Below are positions 25,771-34,428 of a stretch of DNA of 64,000 nt, piece by piece. Origin of the DNA: Paraburkholderia sp. LEh10 (GTDB lineage Bacteria > Pseudomonadota > Gammaproteobacteria > Burkholderiales > Burkholderiaceae); the NCBI RefSeq assembly GCF_017814945.1, contig NZ_JAGIPX010000040.1, forward strand, positions 1-64,000, read 5' to 3'. The first letter of the stretch is position 1. Every line of letters starts with the position of its first letter. The notes under the pieces are model-generated. The model was not told the origin of the DNA. It made no database searches and saw only the letters and a program-made list of their open reading frames with translations. Both the position numbers and the translations under genes were made by a program.

Positions 25771-25795
25771 GCCGCTTCCAGAGAAGCGGCCTTTT
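25764..25795 (-). terminator. Terminator of the gltIJKL operon
   Basis: gccgcttc (25771-25778) and gaagcggc (25783-25790) form a stem with a 4-base loop. On the minus strand it is followed by a run of eight T. It lies about 30 bases after the gltL stop. Confidence 0.9.
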
Positions 25796-25817
25796 GATCA
25801 ATCGATCTTCCAAGCTC

Positions 25818-26543
25818 TTAGTGCAAGATCTTCGCAAGAAAGTCTTTCGCACGGTCCGACTTCGGATTCGCGAAAAAGTCTTCCTTCCGGTCGTCCTCGA
25901 CGATGAGGCCCTTATCCATGAAGATCACGCGATGCGCAACCTTCTTCGCGAAGCCCATTTCATGCGTCACGCACATCATGGTCATGCCTTCCTGCGCCAG
26001 TTCGACCATCACGTCGAGCACTTCGTTGATCATTTCGGGATCGAGCGCGGAAGTCGGTTCGTCGAACAGCATCGCGATGGGGTCCATCGACAGCGCGCGC
26101 GCAATCGCGACACGCTGCTGCTGACCACCCGACAACTGGCCCGGATATTTGTCAGCATGCGCGCGCAGGCCGACCCGGTCGAGCAGCTTCAGGCCCTTTG
26201 CGGCCGCTTCGTCCTTCGATCGGCCGAGCACTTTGATCTGCGCGAGCGTCAGATTTTCGGTGATCGACAGATGCGGGAACAGTTCGAAGTGCTGGAACAC
26301 CATGCCTACCTTCGAGCGCAGCTTCGACAGGTTCGTCTTCTTGTCGGTGAGCGACTGGCCGTTGATCACGATGTCGCCCTTCTGGAACGGCTCGAGCCCG
26401 TTCACGGTCTTGATGAGCGTCGACTTGCCCGAACCCGACGGGCCGCACACAACGACCACTTCGCCCTTTTTCACTTCCGTCGTGCAGTCGGTCAGCACCT
26501 GGAACTGGCCGTACCACTTGGACACATTCTTGATAGAGATCAT
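25818..26543 (-). CDS. gltL: Glutamate/aspartate ABC transporter ATP-binding protein
   Basis: A 241-residue ABC ATPase of the polar amino-acid (GlnQ/GltL) type. Walker A is GPSGSGKST, the signature is LSGGQQQRVAIARA, and Walker B is AMLFDEPTSALD. The start is ATG 26543 (MISIKNVSKW), overlapping the gltK stop by four bases (ATGA), so translation is coupled. It powers uptake through GltJ and GltK. Confidence 0.93.
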   Translation of the reverse strand: MISIKNVSKWYGQFQVLTDCTTEVKKGEVVVVCGPSGSGKSTLIKTVNGLEPFQKGDIVINGQSLTDKKTNLSKLRSKVGMVFQHFELFPHLSITENLTLAQIKVLGRSKDEAAAKGLKLLDRVGLRAHADKYPGQLSGGQQQRVAIARALSMDPIAMLFDEPTSALDPEMINEVLDVMVELAQEGMTMMCVTHEMGFAKKVAHRVIFMDKGLIVEDDRKEDFFANPKSDRAKDFLAKILH

Positions 26544-27217
26544 CTTGCGACCTTTTTCTGAAGACTTTTGACGAGGCCCGACGCGACCACGCAGATCACG
26601 AAGTAACACGCACCGGCGAACAGTACCATCTCGACGTTCGTGCCGTCACGGTCGCCAATATTGGTGGCCGTGCGGAAGAAGTCGGCGAGACTGATCACGT
26701 AGACGAGCGACGTATCCTGAAAGAGCACGATGGCTTGCGTGAGCAGCAGCGGCACCATCGCGCGGAACGCCTGCGGCAGCACGACGAGTCGCATCGCCTG
26801 CGCGTAGTTCATGCCGAGCGCGAACGAAGCATTGACCTGCCCGCGCGGCACGGCCTGAATGCCCGCCCGGATGATCTCCGAGTAGTACGCGGCTTCGAAC
26901 AGCGAGAACGCGACCATCGCCGAAGCGAGGCGGATGTCGATGTCGGCTGACAGACCCAGCACATTCTGCAACACCTGCGGCACGATCAGGAAGAACCACA
27001 GCAGAACCATCACGAGCGGGATCGAGCGGAAGATCGTCACGTAGAGCTTCGCGAACCACTCCAGCGGCTTGACCGACGACAGCCGCAACAGCGCGAGCAC
27101 CGTGCCCCACAGGATGCCGATCACGATCGCGAGTATCGTGATCTTCAGCGTGACGACGGCGCCCGTCCATAAAGTAGGCAGTGCGCCCGGAATGCCGCTC
27201 CAGTCGAAATGATGCAT
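26540..27217 (-). CDS. gltK: Glutamate/aspartate ABC transporter permease GltK
   Basis: A 225-residue inner-membrane permease of the His/Glu/Gln/Arg transporter family, with about five membrane segments. The EAA loop appears as ASFALGMNYAQAMRLVVLPQAFR and contacts the ATPase. The start at ATG 27217 overlaps the gltJ stop (TGATG), with GGAGG upstream; GTG 27220 is an alternative. Confidence 0.93.
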   Translation of the reverse strand: MHHFDWSGIPGALPTLWTGAVVTLKITILAIVIGILWGTVLALLRLSSVKPLEWFAKLYVTIFRSIPLVMVLLWFFLIVPQVLQNVLGLSADIDIRLASAMVAFSLFEAAYYSEIIRAGIQAVPRGQVNASFALGMNYAQAMRLVVLPQAFRAMVPLLLTQAIVLFQDTSLVYVISLADFFRTATNIGDRDGTNVEMVLFAGACYFVICVVASGLVKSLQKKVAR

Positions 27218-27957
27218 CACTTGCCTCCGATATAGCCAGGCAGCCGGCTCTTGGCTTCGACGATGCGCATCAGCGACATCACGATCAGGTTGATGAGCAG
27301 GTAAGCGACCGTCACGGCGATGAACGACTCATACGTCTGCGCGGTGTAGTCGACGAGCTGGCGCGCCTGCGCGGACAGATCGAGCAGACCGATGGTCGAC
27401 GCGACGGCGGAGTTCTTGAAGATGTTCAGGAACTCGGACGTGAGGGGCGGCACGATGATCCGGTACGCGACGGGCAGCAGCACATAGCGGTACGTCTGCC
27501 ATTGCGTGAAGCCGAGCGCGAGTCCCGCGCCGCGCTGGCCGCGCGGCAGCGCGTTGATGCCTGAGCGCACTTGCTCGCACACGCGCGCGGCGGTGAACAG
27601 GCCAAGGCAGATGATCGACGACGAGAAGAACTGCGCGGAGGGCGGCAGTTGCTTGAACCATGTGCCGATCGAAACGGGCAGCAACTCCGGTATCACCAGA
27701 TACCAGATGAAGAACTGAACGATCAGCGGGATGTTACGGAAGATCGCGACGTAGACGGTGCCGATGGCCGCGAGCTTCTTGTTCGGCACCGTGCGCAGCA
27801 CGCCGAACAACGACCCGACGATCAGCGCGATCACCCACGCGGAAAGCGAAACGGTGACCGTCACCCAGAGACCGGACAGCAGCCAGCCGAGATAGGTGGT
27901 CGGCTCGCCGGTGGAAACCGGACTCAGCAGAATGCCCCAGTTCCAGTGGTATGACAT
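27217..27957 (-). CDS. gltJ: Glutamate/aspartate ABC transporter permease GltJ
   Basis: A 246-residue permease of the same family as GltK, with which it forms the heterodimeric channel. The EAA-type loop reads GAGLALGFTQWQTYRYVLLPVAYR. A characteristic N-terminal extension (NWGILLSPVSTGEPTTYLGW) precedes the first membrane helix. It follows gltI by 84 bases containing a stem-loop. Confidence 0.93.
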   Translation of the reverse strand: MSYHWNWGILLSPVSTGEPTTYLGWLLSGLWVTVTVSLSAWVIALIVGSLFGVLRTVPNKKLAAIGTVYVAIFRNIPLIVQFFIWYLVIPELLPVSIGTWFKQLPPSAQFFSSSIICLGLFTAARVCEQVRSGINALPRGQRGAGLALGFTQWQTYRYVLLPVAYRIIVPPLTSEFLNIFKNSAVASTIGLLDLSAQARQLVDYTAQTYESFIAVTVAYLLINLIVMSLMRIVEAKSRLPGYIGGK

Positions 27958-27970
27958 GACGAAGACTCCA

Positions 27971-28007
27971 ACAAAAAGAAACGGAAGAAGCGCCCGCCCC
28001 TTCCGTT
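27971..28007 (-). terminator. Intra-operon stem-loop between gltI and gltJ
   Basis: On the minus strand AACGGAA and TTCCGTT (28001-28007 with 27980-27986) form a 7-bp stem around a 14-base loop, followed by TTTCTTTTTG. It can act as a partial terminator or as a 3'-end stabiliser. Either would give more binding protein than permease, as is common for such operons. Confidence 0.55.
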
Positions 28008-28041
28008 CCGTTCAACACGTTGTCCGACTAGTTCAGCGTAG

Positions 28042-28935
28042 TTAGTCGATTGCCTTGTCGTTCGGTGCCTTGTACAGCGCCTTCATGTCGTCGCTTTCCG
28101 GGAAGGCCAGGTTCAGGCCCTTCGGCGGAATCGGCGATTCGAACCACTTCTTGTAGATCTGCGACGCTTCGCCCGATGTTTCGACCTTCGCGATCGCGTC
28201 GTCGACGACCTTCTTGAATTCCGGATCGTTCTTGCGCAGCATGCAGCCGTACGCTTCATGCGATTGCGGCGCGCCGACGATCACGAAATCGTTCGGCGTG
28301 TTCGACTTCGCGCGCTCGCCGGCGAGCAGTGCGTCGTCCATCATGAACGCAGCGGCACGACCCGTCGACAGCGTCAGGAACGATTCCCCGTGATCCTTCG
28401 CGCTGATGATGTTCATGCCCATGTTCTTGTCCTGATTCATCTTGCGAAGCAGGCGCTCGGACGTCGTGCCCGCCGTCGTGACGACCGTCTTGCCCTTCAG
28501 GTCAGCCCAGTCCTTGATGCCCGAATCCTTCTTCGTCATCAGGCGCGTGCCGATCACGAAGATCGTGTTCGAGAACGCGACTTGTTGCTGACGCTCGGCG
28601 TTGTTGGTGGTCGAGCCGCATTCGAGGTCGACGGTGCCGTTTTGCACCAGCGGAATGCGGTTTTGCGACGTGATCGGCGTCAGCTTGACCTTCAGGTCCG
28701 GCATGTTCAGTTTGTGCTTGACGGCCTCGACGACCTTCAACGCGAATTCCTGCGAATAGCCGACCACGTTTTGCTTGTCGTCGTAGTACGAGAACGGAAT
28801 CGACGATTCGCGGTGGCCCAGCGAAATGACGCCCGTGTCCTTGATCTTCTTCAGCGTGCCGGCGTCCTGCGCTTGCGCGCCAACGGTGAACAAACCCAGT
28901 GTCGCGAGAAGCAGCGCAGCTTTTTTAACCTTCAT
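28042..28935 (-). CDS. gltI: Glutamate/aspartate periplasmic binding protein
   Basis: The start is ATG 28935 (MKVKKAALLL), with AAGGAGAT about 6 bases upstream. The product is 297 residues with a Sec signal peptide cleaved after AQA (about residue 22). It is an SBP family 3 protein (ISLGHRESSIPFSYYDD, GTVDLECGSTTNNAERQ) that captures glutamate/aspartate in the periplasm. First gene of gltIJKL; an inverted repeat upstream may be an operator. Confidence 0.93.
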   Translation of the reverse strand: MKVKKAALLLATLGLFTVGAQAQDAGTLKKIKDTGVISLGHRESSIPFSYYDDKQNVVGYSQEFALKVVEAVKHKLNMPDLKVKLTPITSQNRIPLVQNGTVDLECGSTTNNAERQQQVAFSNTIFVIGTRLMTKKDSGIKDWADLKGKTVVTTAGTTSERLLRKMNQDKNMGMNIISAKDHGESFLTLSTGRAAAFMMDDALLAGERAKSNTPNDFVIVGAPQSHEAYGCMLRKNDPEFKKVVDDAIAKVETSGEASQIYKKWFESPIPPKGLNLAFPESDDMKALYKAPNDKAID

Positions 28936-28992
28936 TTGTGATCTCCTTGGCAAGAACCGGCGCCAGTTTATATCAGTAATTATTCTGAAAGT

Positions 28993-29007
28993 ATGGTTGT
29001 TAACCAT
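28993..29007. promoter_or_regulatory. Inverted repeat upstream of gltI, operator candidate
   Basis: ATGGTT-GTT-AACCAT is a perfect 6-bp inverted repeat with a 3-base spacer, about 58 bases upstream of the gltI start, inside an AT-rich promoter region. The binding factor is unknown. Confidence 0.4.
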
Positions 29008-29314
29008 GTTCCGCGCGCAGTGTTGCATAAAGCCACCACTTGGCGCGGCGCGGCGCCGGCATTGGCTTACAGCGGCGTTACCGGACGATGCGTGTGTCAT
29101 CGAATGCGTCGTTTTTGCCGGGTCGAGCCGCCTTCATCTGTACAAAAGCGGACGGCACCCGAATGATGCCGTCCGCCCGGTATTCTGCGCGAGAACATGC
29201 AATCGCGCTGGTGAAGCTACTGGTGACGCGTTCCCTGCAAGGCGCCCGCCTCCGTGTTGGGCGCCTTGTCAGCCATGCGGCCGTGTATCGATCGATACCG
29301 GCTGCGAGCCCGGA
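29008..29314. other. Intergenic region between gltI and gdhA
   Basis: No gene is supported here. It holds two hairpins: 29148-29176 (gdhA terminator candidate) and 29239-29267 (aaggcgccc/gggcgcctt, 11-base loop). Open frames across the region run antisense to gdhA and have no family resemblance. Confidence 0.5.
29143..29176 (-). terminator. Terminator candidate of gdhA
   Basis: gcggacggca (29148-29157) pairs perfectly with tgccgtccgc (29167-29176). On the minus strand it is followed by TTTTG. It lies about 140 bases after the gdhA stop. Confidence 0.65.
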
Positions 29315-30607
29315 TCAGGGATACAGGCCGCGCATCTCGCGCGCTTGCAGGATACGCTTGCACGCGACGATAAACGCCGCCGTGCGCACCGACACCTTCT
29401 GCTCGCTCGACACCTGCCACACGGCTGCGAACGCTTCGCGCATCACGCGCTCGAGACGCTCGTTGATCTCGTCTTCCGTCCAGAAGAAGCTCGAGAAGTC
29501 CTGCACCCATTCGAAGTACGAGACGGTCACGCCACCCGCATTCGCGACGACGTCGGGGATCACGAGGATGCCCTTGTCGTGCAGGATGTCGTCGGCGGCC
29601 GTCGTCGTCGGGCCATTCGCGCCTTCGACGATGATCTTCGTACGAATCTTGCCCGCGTTCTTTTCGGTGATCTGGTTTTCCAGCGCGGCCGGAATCAGGA
29701 TATCCGATTCGATCGTCCAGAAGTCTTCGCTGGCGATCTTGTCTGCTTCAGCGTAGCCGCCGACACCGCCATGCTTCGCGACATGATCGAGCAGCGCGAC
29801 CGAGTCGATGCCCGATTCGTTGTACAGCGTGCCCGTGTGATCCTGCACGGCGACGACCTTCGCGCCCGCTTCCTGATATAGACGCGCCGCGATGCCGCCC
29901 ACGTTGCCGAAGCCCTGCACGGCGATGCGCGCGCCTTCGATGTCCATGCCGATGCGACGCGCCGCTTCGCAGCCGACGACGAACACGCCGCGGCCCGTCG
30001 CTTCACGACGGCCGAGCGAGCCGCCGAGCGTGATCGGCTTGCCCGTCACGACGCCCGTCGAAGTTTGGCCCTGGTTCATTGAGTACGTGTCCATCATCCA
30101 CGCCATGATCTGCTCGTTCGTGTTCACGTCCGGCGCGGGAATGTCGGTGTTCGGTCCGATGATGATGCCGATTTCGCTCGTATAGCGGCGCGTCACGCGT
30201 TCGAGCTCGCCACGCGACAGCGTGCGCGGATCGACACGGATGCCGCCCTTCGCGCCGCCGTACGGCACGTTGACGGCGGCGTTCTTCACCGACATCCACG
30301 CAGACAGCGCCATCACTTCCGACAGCGTGACGTCCTGGTGATAACGCACACCGCCCTTGCCAGGACCGCGCGAAACATTGTGCTGCACGCGATAGCCTTC
30401 GAAGTGGGCAACGGTGCCGTTATCGAGTTCGATAGGCACATCGACGACGAGAATGCGCTTCGGGCGCTTCAGCGTTTCGAGCCAGCGCGACAGCGAGCCG
30501 AGATACGGCGCGACGCGATCGACCTGACGGAGATAGTTGCCCCAGGGGCCGAGATCGTCGGCGTGAAGGTAGGACGGGATGGACTGCAGATTTGCCGCGG
30601 TAGACAT
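29315..30607 (-). CDS. gdhA: Glutamate dehydrogenase (Glu/Leu/Phe/Val dehydrogenase family)
   Basis: A 430-residue hexameric-type enzyme that interconverts glutamate and 2-oxoglutarate plus ammonia. The dimerisation/substrate domain carries the catalytic lysine motif VPYGGAKGGIRVDP. The Rossmann domain has GFGNVGGIAARL, and the conserved DVVANAGGVTVSYFEW follows. Length and the N-terminal region fit the catabolic-leaning short GDH of beta-proteobacteria; the cofactor cannot be read with certainty. Next to the gltIJKL uptake operon and a LysR regulator. Confidence 0.93.
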   Translation of the reverse strand: MSTAANLQSIPSYLHADDLGPWGNYLRQVDRVAPYLGSLSRWLETLKRPKRILVVDVPIELDNGTVAHFEGYRVQHNVSRGPGKGGVRYHQDVTLSEVMALSAWMSVKNAAVNVPYGGAKGGIRVDPRTLSRGELERVTRRYTSEIGIIIGPNTDIPAPDVNTNEQIMAWMMDTYSMNQGQTSTGVVTGKPITLGGSLGRREATGRGVFVVGCEAARRIGMDIEGARIAVQGFGNVGGIAARLYQEAGAKVVAVQDHTGTLYNESGIDSVALLDHVAKHGGVGGYAEADKIASEDFWTIESDILIPAALENQITEKNAGKIRTKIIVEGANGPTTTAADDILHDKGILVIPDVVANAGGVTVSYFEWVQDFSSFFWTEDEINERLERVMREAFAAVWQVSSEQKVSVRTAAFIVACKRILQAREMRGLYP

Positions 30608-30770
30608 GAACGCTCCAGCGTTTTATCGGGTGCCGCCATTGTCGAAAAAAAGCGCCGAACGGGTCCAATGCCGTTTGATCATCCCTTTATGTTTTTTTTG
30701 CATAACGCTGTGGAAACCGCAAATACGTGTCGCGAAGCTGGTATTTGCGAGTCCGGCAATGCACTGTTGA

Positions 30771-31727
30771 CTACTTCGAGGCTTGCGCGAGCTCCGCGCT
30801 CACGACGTCCCACAACGCGCGCACGAGTTGCTGACGCGCATCGTCGGCCTGTGCCGCGAGCTTGTCGCGATAGAGGCGGATCTCCATCGTCAGCGTGAGC
30901 TGTCCTTGCGGGACGCCGCGCGAGGCCCGGTCGAGCCGGATCAGGCGGCCGTCGGCGACGGCATCTTCGACAGCGCTGTGCGGCAGGAATGCGACGCCGT
31001 GACCGGCGAGCGCCATCGCCTTCAGCCCTTCAGCCATGTCGGTTTCATACACGCGGTCGAGATAGAGACGCCCCGGCGCGGTCGCGAAGATCACTTCCGT
31101 CATGCGGCCCAGGTACGCGTTCGGCGTGTAGGAGAGATAAGGCGTCGGCGCGTCGGGCGTGCCGGGCAGCGTGTAGCGCGGACGTCCGCCTTTGCCCGGC
31201 GCGGAGAAGGGGCTGATCGATTCGATGCCGAGCGTGAGCATGTCGTAGCGCGCGGGATCGAGCGCGACGGGATGGCTCGGATGGTGGTAGCCCATCACCA
31301 GATCGCAGCCGCCTTCGACCAGCGACAACACGGCATCGTGCACATTCAGCGCGCGCAAGCGCGTGTGGATCGAGCCGAGGTGCGCTTCGATGCGCTGCAG
31401 CCAGCGCGGAAAGTACGTGAGCGACAACGTGTGCGGCACGGCGAACTCAATCGTCGCGGCGGGCGTCGCCGTGTGGCCGCGCAACAGCGTGCGTGCCTCG
31501 TGGAACTGCGACAGCATCGCGAGCGCCTGCTCGTAGAAGACCTGGCCGGCCGCCGTGAGCCGCGTCGGGTAAACCGAACGGTCGATCAGTTCCGTCCCGA
31601 GCCACGCTTCGAGCGCCTGAATGCGCCGAGAAAACGCGGGCTGCGTCACGTGCCGCAATTCCGCCGAGCGACTGAAGCTGCGGGTCTCCGCAAGCGAAAC
31701 GAAGTCTTCGAGCCATTTCAGTTCCAT
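30771..31727 (-). CDS. LysR-family regulator, HypT (YjiE)-like
   Basis: A 318-residue LTTR, with the start taken as ATG 31727 (MELKWLEDFVSLAETRSFS). The winged helix-turn-helix covers about residues 1-60, followed by an effector-binding domain. The pattern of HTLSLTYFPRW, LNVHDAVLSLVEGGCDLV, YTPNAYLGRM and GHGVAFLPHSAVED closely follows E. coli HypT, the hypochlorite-responsive activator. Whether the redox-sensed methionines are conserved is doubtful: the position next to YxGR is Leu here. It lies upstream of gdhA on the same strand and divergent from purB. Confidence 0.85.
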   Translation of the reverse strand: MELKWLEDFVSLAETRSFSRSAELRHVTQPAFSRRIQALEAWLGTELIDRSVYPTRLTAAGQVFYEQALAMLSQFHEARTLLRGHTATPAATIEFAVPHTLSLTYFPRWLQRIEAHLGSIHTRLRALNVHDAVLSLVEGGCDLVMGYHHPSHPVALDPARYDMLTLGIESISPFSAPGKGGRPRYTLPGTPDAPTPYLSYTPNAYLGRMTEVIFATAPGRLYLDRVYETDMAEGLKAMALAGHGVAFLPHSAVEDAVADGRLIRLDRASRGVPQGQLTLTMEIRLYRDKLAAQADDARQQLVRALWDVVSAELAQASK

Positions 31728-31889
31728 ACGGACCCAGCGCTCCAGCAATGACGGAAAGCCTGCATTCTAGCGGCGGCGCGCCGCCCGAAGCGCTGCCATG
31801 CACTCGCACGCTGCGGGCCGACTGTCCCAAAGTGGTAAAATTCGCGGTTCTCCCCGTACTGCTTTCTTCACCGTTCCTGCCCGCCCATC

Positions 31890-33278
31890 ATGTCCGACAC
31901 TCGCCCCGACACCCTCTTCGCGCTGACTGCCCTTTCCCCTCTCGACGGCCGTTACGCATCGAAAACCGAAGCCCTGCGCGACTGGCTCTCGGAAGCCGCG
32001 TTCATGCGCCATCGCGTGATGGTGGAAATCCACTGGCTGATCGCGCTGTCGCGTGCCGGTTTTGCCGAAGTGCCGCGCTTCTCCGAAGCGTCGGAGCAAT
32101 TCCTGCTGCAACTGGTCGAGCGCTTCACCGCACATGACGCCGCGCGCATCAAGGACATCGAGCGCGTGACGAACCATGACGTGAAGGCCGTCGAGTACTG
32201 GCTGAAGGAATCGGTGAAGGGCCAGCCGGAACTGGAGCGCGCAAGCGAGTTCATCCACTTCGCTTGCACGTCCGAGGACATCAACAATACGTCGCACGGC
32301 CTGATGCTCGCGGGCGCGCGCGAACATGTCGTCCTGCCCGCGCTGCGCGCCGTGCATCAGCGGCTCGTCGCGCTCGCGCACGCGCAGGCCGGCCAGCCGA
32401 TGCTGTCGCGCACGCACGGCCAGCCCGCCAGTCCGACGACGCTCGGCAAGGAAATCGCGAACGTCGCGGCGCGTCTTTCGCGCGCGATCGACCGCATCGC
32501 GAAGGTCGAACTGCTCGGCAAGATGAACGGTGCCGTCGGCAACTTCAACGCGCATCTGTCCGCTTATCCGGAGTTCGACTGGGAGGCGTTCTCGAAGGAA
32601 GTCGTCGAAGAGCGCCTGAAACTCACGTTCAACCCGTACACGATCCAGATCGAACCGCACGACTATATGGCCGAGCTGTTCGACGCGGTCGCACGCGCGA
32701 ACACGATTCTGCTCGACCTCGATCGCGACGTGTGGGGCTACATCTCACTCGGCTATTTCAAGCAGAAGACCAAGGCGGGCGAAATCGGTTCGTCGACGAT
32801 GCCGCACAAGGTCAACCCGATCGACTTCGAAAATTCCGAAGGCAACCTCGGCCTTGCAAACGCAACGCTGCGCCATCTCGCCGACAAGCTGCCCGTGTCG
32901 CGCTGGCAGCGCGACCTGACGGACTCGACGGTGCTGCGCAACATCGGTGTCGCGTTTGGTTATTCGCTGCTCGCGTACGACGCACTCAATCGCGGTCTCG
33001 ACAAGCTCGAAGTGAACCCGCAACGTCTGAACGAAGACCTCGACGCGACGTGGGAAGTCCTGGCCGAGCCGGTGCAAACGGTAATGCGCCGTTACGGCAT
33101 CGAGAATCCGTACGAGCAGTTGAAGGAGCTGACGCGTGGCAAGGGGATCACTCGCGATGCGTTGCAGACGTTCATCAACGGTCTCGCGATTCCCGCCGAT
33201 GCGAAGGAGCGTCTGCTGGCGATGACGCCCGCGTCGTACGTCGGCAAGGCGGCGGAGCTGGCGAAGCGGATCAAGTGA
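31890..33278 (+). CDS. purB: Adenylosuccinate lyase
   Basis: A 462-residue fumarase-superfamily lyase acting twice in purine synthesis (SAICAR to AICAR, adenylosuccinate to AMP). The superfamily signature GSSTMPHKVNP is present. Earlier motifs include TSEDINNTSHGL and SRTHGQPASPTTLGKE, which holds the catalytic His. Length matches the E. coli-type enzyme. A TAAAAT box about 50 bases upstream of the ATG may be the -10. The stop is followed directly by the long repeat element. Confidence 0.97.
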   Translation: MSDTRPDTLFALTALSPLDGRYASKTEALRDWLSEAAFMRHRVMVEIHWLIALSRAGFAEVPRFSEASEQFLLQLVERFTAHDAARIKDIERVTNHDVKAVEYWLKESVKGQPELERASEFIHFACTSEDINNTSHGLMLAGAREHVVLPALRAVHQRLVALAHAQAGQPMLSRTHGQPASPTTLGKEIANVAARLSRAIDRIAKVELLGKMNGAVGNFNAHLSAYPEFDWEAFSKEVVEERLKLTFNPYTIQIEPHDYMAELFDAVARANTILLDLDRDVWGYISLGYFKQKTKAGEIGSSTMPHKVNPIDFENSEGNLGLANATLRHLADKLPVSRWQRDLTDSTVLRNIGVAFGYSLLAYDALNRGLDKLEVNPQRLNEDLDATWEVLAEPVQTVMRRYGIENPYEQLKELTRGKGITRDALQTFINGLAIPADAKERLLAMTPASYVGKAAELAKRIK

Positions 33279-33382
33279 CGATTTGCGGCTGGTAATGTGG
33301 GTTTTTGCGTTGCGCGGCATGCGCGATGCCGTTTGCTTTGCCAGCTTTCGCTGGCATTCGCGATTTGCTTTGCCCTTTCGCG

Positions 33383-33825
33383 GGCATCCGCGATGCGCCT
33401 CGCGGCACAGGCGTTGCCCCTGTGCGGGGCGGCACTTACTTTCTTTGCCGCCGCAAAGAAAGTAAGCAAAGAAAGCGGCTCACCCGAGCCGCTTGACGAT
33501 TACCCACGGGTCCCCAACGTTCCGAGTACAGCACTTGCCCACGGGCCCTCAACGTCCCCACGCTGACAAGGGCGGTGAGATGTTCGGCGCTGTATGTCGG
33601 TGCGCAAGCGCCAGATGCGGGTGAGGCGTTAGCCAGCACGTTGGCAACGAACGCTCGCCGGTACGCTAGCGCAATAAGTATGGGGACGCTGAGAGCCCGT
33701 GGGTAGGAACAAGGATTGGCGGTGTGAGCGGCTTTCTTTGCCTACTTTCTTTGCCGCGGCAAAGAAAGTAGGTGCCGCCCCGCACAGGGGCAACGCCCGC
33801 GCCGCGAGGCGCTTTCGCGGATGCC
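33383..33825 (+). repeat. Long palindromic repeat element, copy 1 (443 bp)
   Basis: This non-coding element has terminal inverted repeats of about 100 bases (ggcatccgcg... at 33383 and its complement ending at 33825) around a ~240-base centre. Each arm carries a near-perfect 32-base palindrome (33435-33466 and 33741-33772) with the core ctttctttgc/gcaaagaaag. The whole element recurs inverted at 52028-52472. Degenerate catccgcgat/gcc blocks extend it to about 33340-33920. The open frames across it are short, overlapping and low-complexity, so I treat them as spurious. No transposase is present; it resembles a MITE-like dispersed repeat. Confidence 0.85.
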
Positions 33826-33930
33826 AGCGACAGGCCGAAACACAAACCGCCTCGCGGATGCCAACGACAGCGGCTAAACACGAGCCGCATTGCCGATACC
33901 AAGGCAAGCGGCCGCAGCCAAAAACAGCCC

Positions 33931-34317
33931 TTAAGACTTCTTCTGAATAAACTCGATCTTATACCCGTCAGGGTCCGTAACAAACGCGATCACCGTCGTG
34001 CCGTGCTTCATCGGGCCAGCTTCGCGCACGACCGTGCCACCCTGCTGTTTGATCTTTTCGCACGCGGCATACGCATCGTCGACTTCGATTGCGAGGTGGC
34101 CAAATGCGTCACCCATGTCGTATGACTCGGTGTCCCAGTTATGGGTCAGCTCGATCACCGTGCCGTCTTTTTCATCCTCGTAACCGACGAACGCGAGCGT
34201 GAACTTGCCTTCCGGATAATCATTGCGGCGCAGCACTTTCATGCCGAGCAGCTCCGTATAGAACTTGATCGAGCGGTCGAGATTGCCTACCCGAAGCATG
34301 GTGTGAAGAAGGCGCAT
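33931..34317 (-). CDS. gloA: Lactoylglutathione lyase (glyoxalase I)
   Basis: A 128-residue metalloenzyme converting the methylglyoxal-glutathione hemithioacetal to S-lactoylglutathione. The four metal ligands fall at the E. coli positions: His5, Glu56, His74 and Glu122. This and the short length indicate the Ni/Co-type class. The start is ATG 34317, with GGGAG about 8 bases upstream. Its stop lies just beyond the repeat element. Confidence 0.96.
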   Translation of the reverse strand: MRLLHTMLRVGNLDRSIKFYTELLGMKVLRRNDYPEGKFTLAFVGYEDEKDGTVIELTHNWDTESYDMGDAFGHLAIEVDDAYAACEKIKQQGGTVVREAGPMKHGTTVIAFVTDPDGYKIEFIQKKS

Positions 34318-34428
34318 CGTGTACTCCCTTGTTGCTTGATGATATCGAGGACGTAAATGTACCGAAAAAGCCGCACGCCCGCTGAACGCGGCCTTCGCGA
34401 GATGCCCGCGCACGCACGCGAGGCGCTT

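Noticed and set aside
29239..29267. Hairpin aaggcgccc/gggcgcctt as a second gdhA terminator
   Set aside because: No U-run follows on the minus strand; kept only as a note in the intergenic entry.
33297..33983. Several 60-120 codon frames over the long repeat element
   Set aside because: They overlap each other on both strands and translate inverted repeats into low-complexity text; the same spurious frames recur in copy 2.
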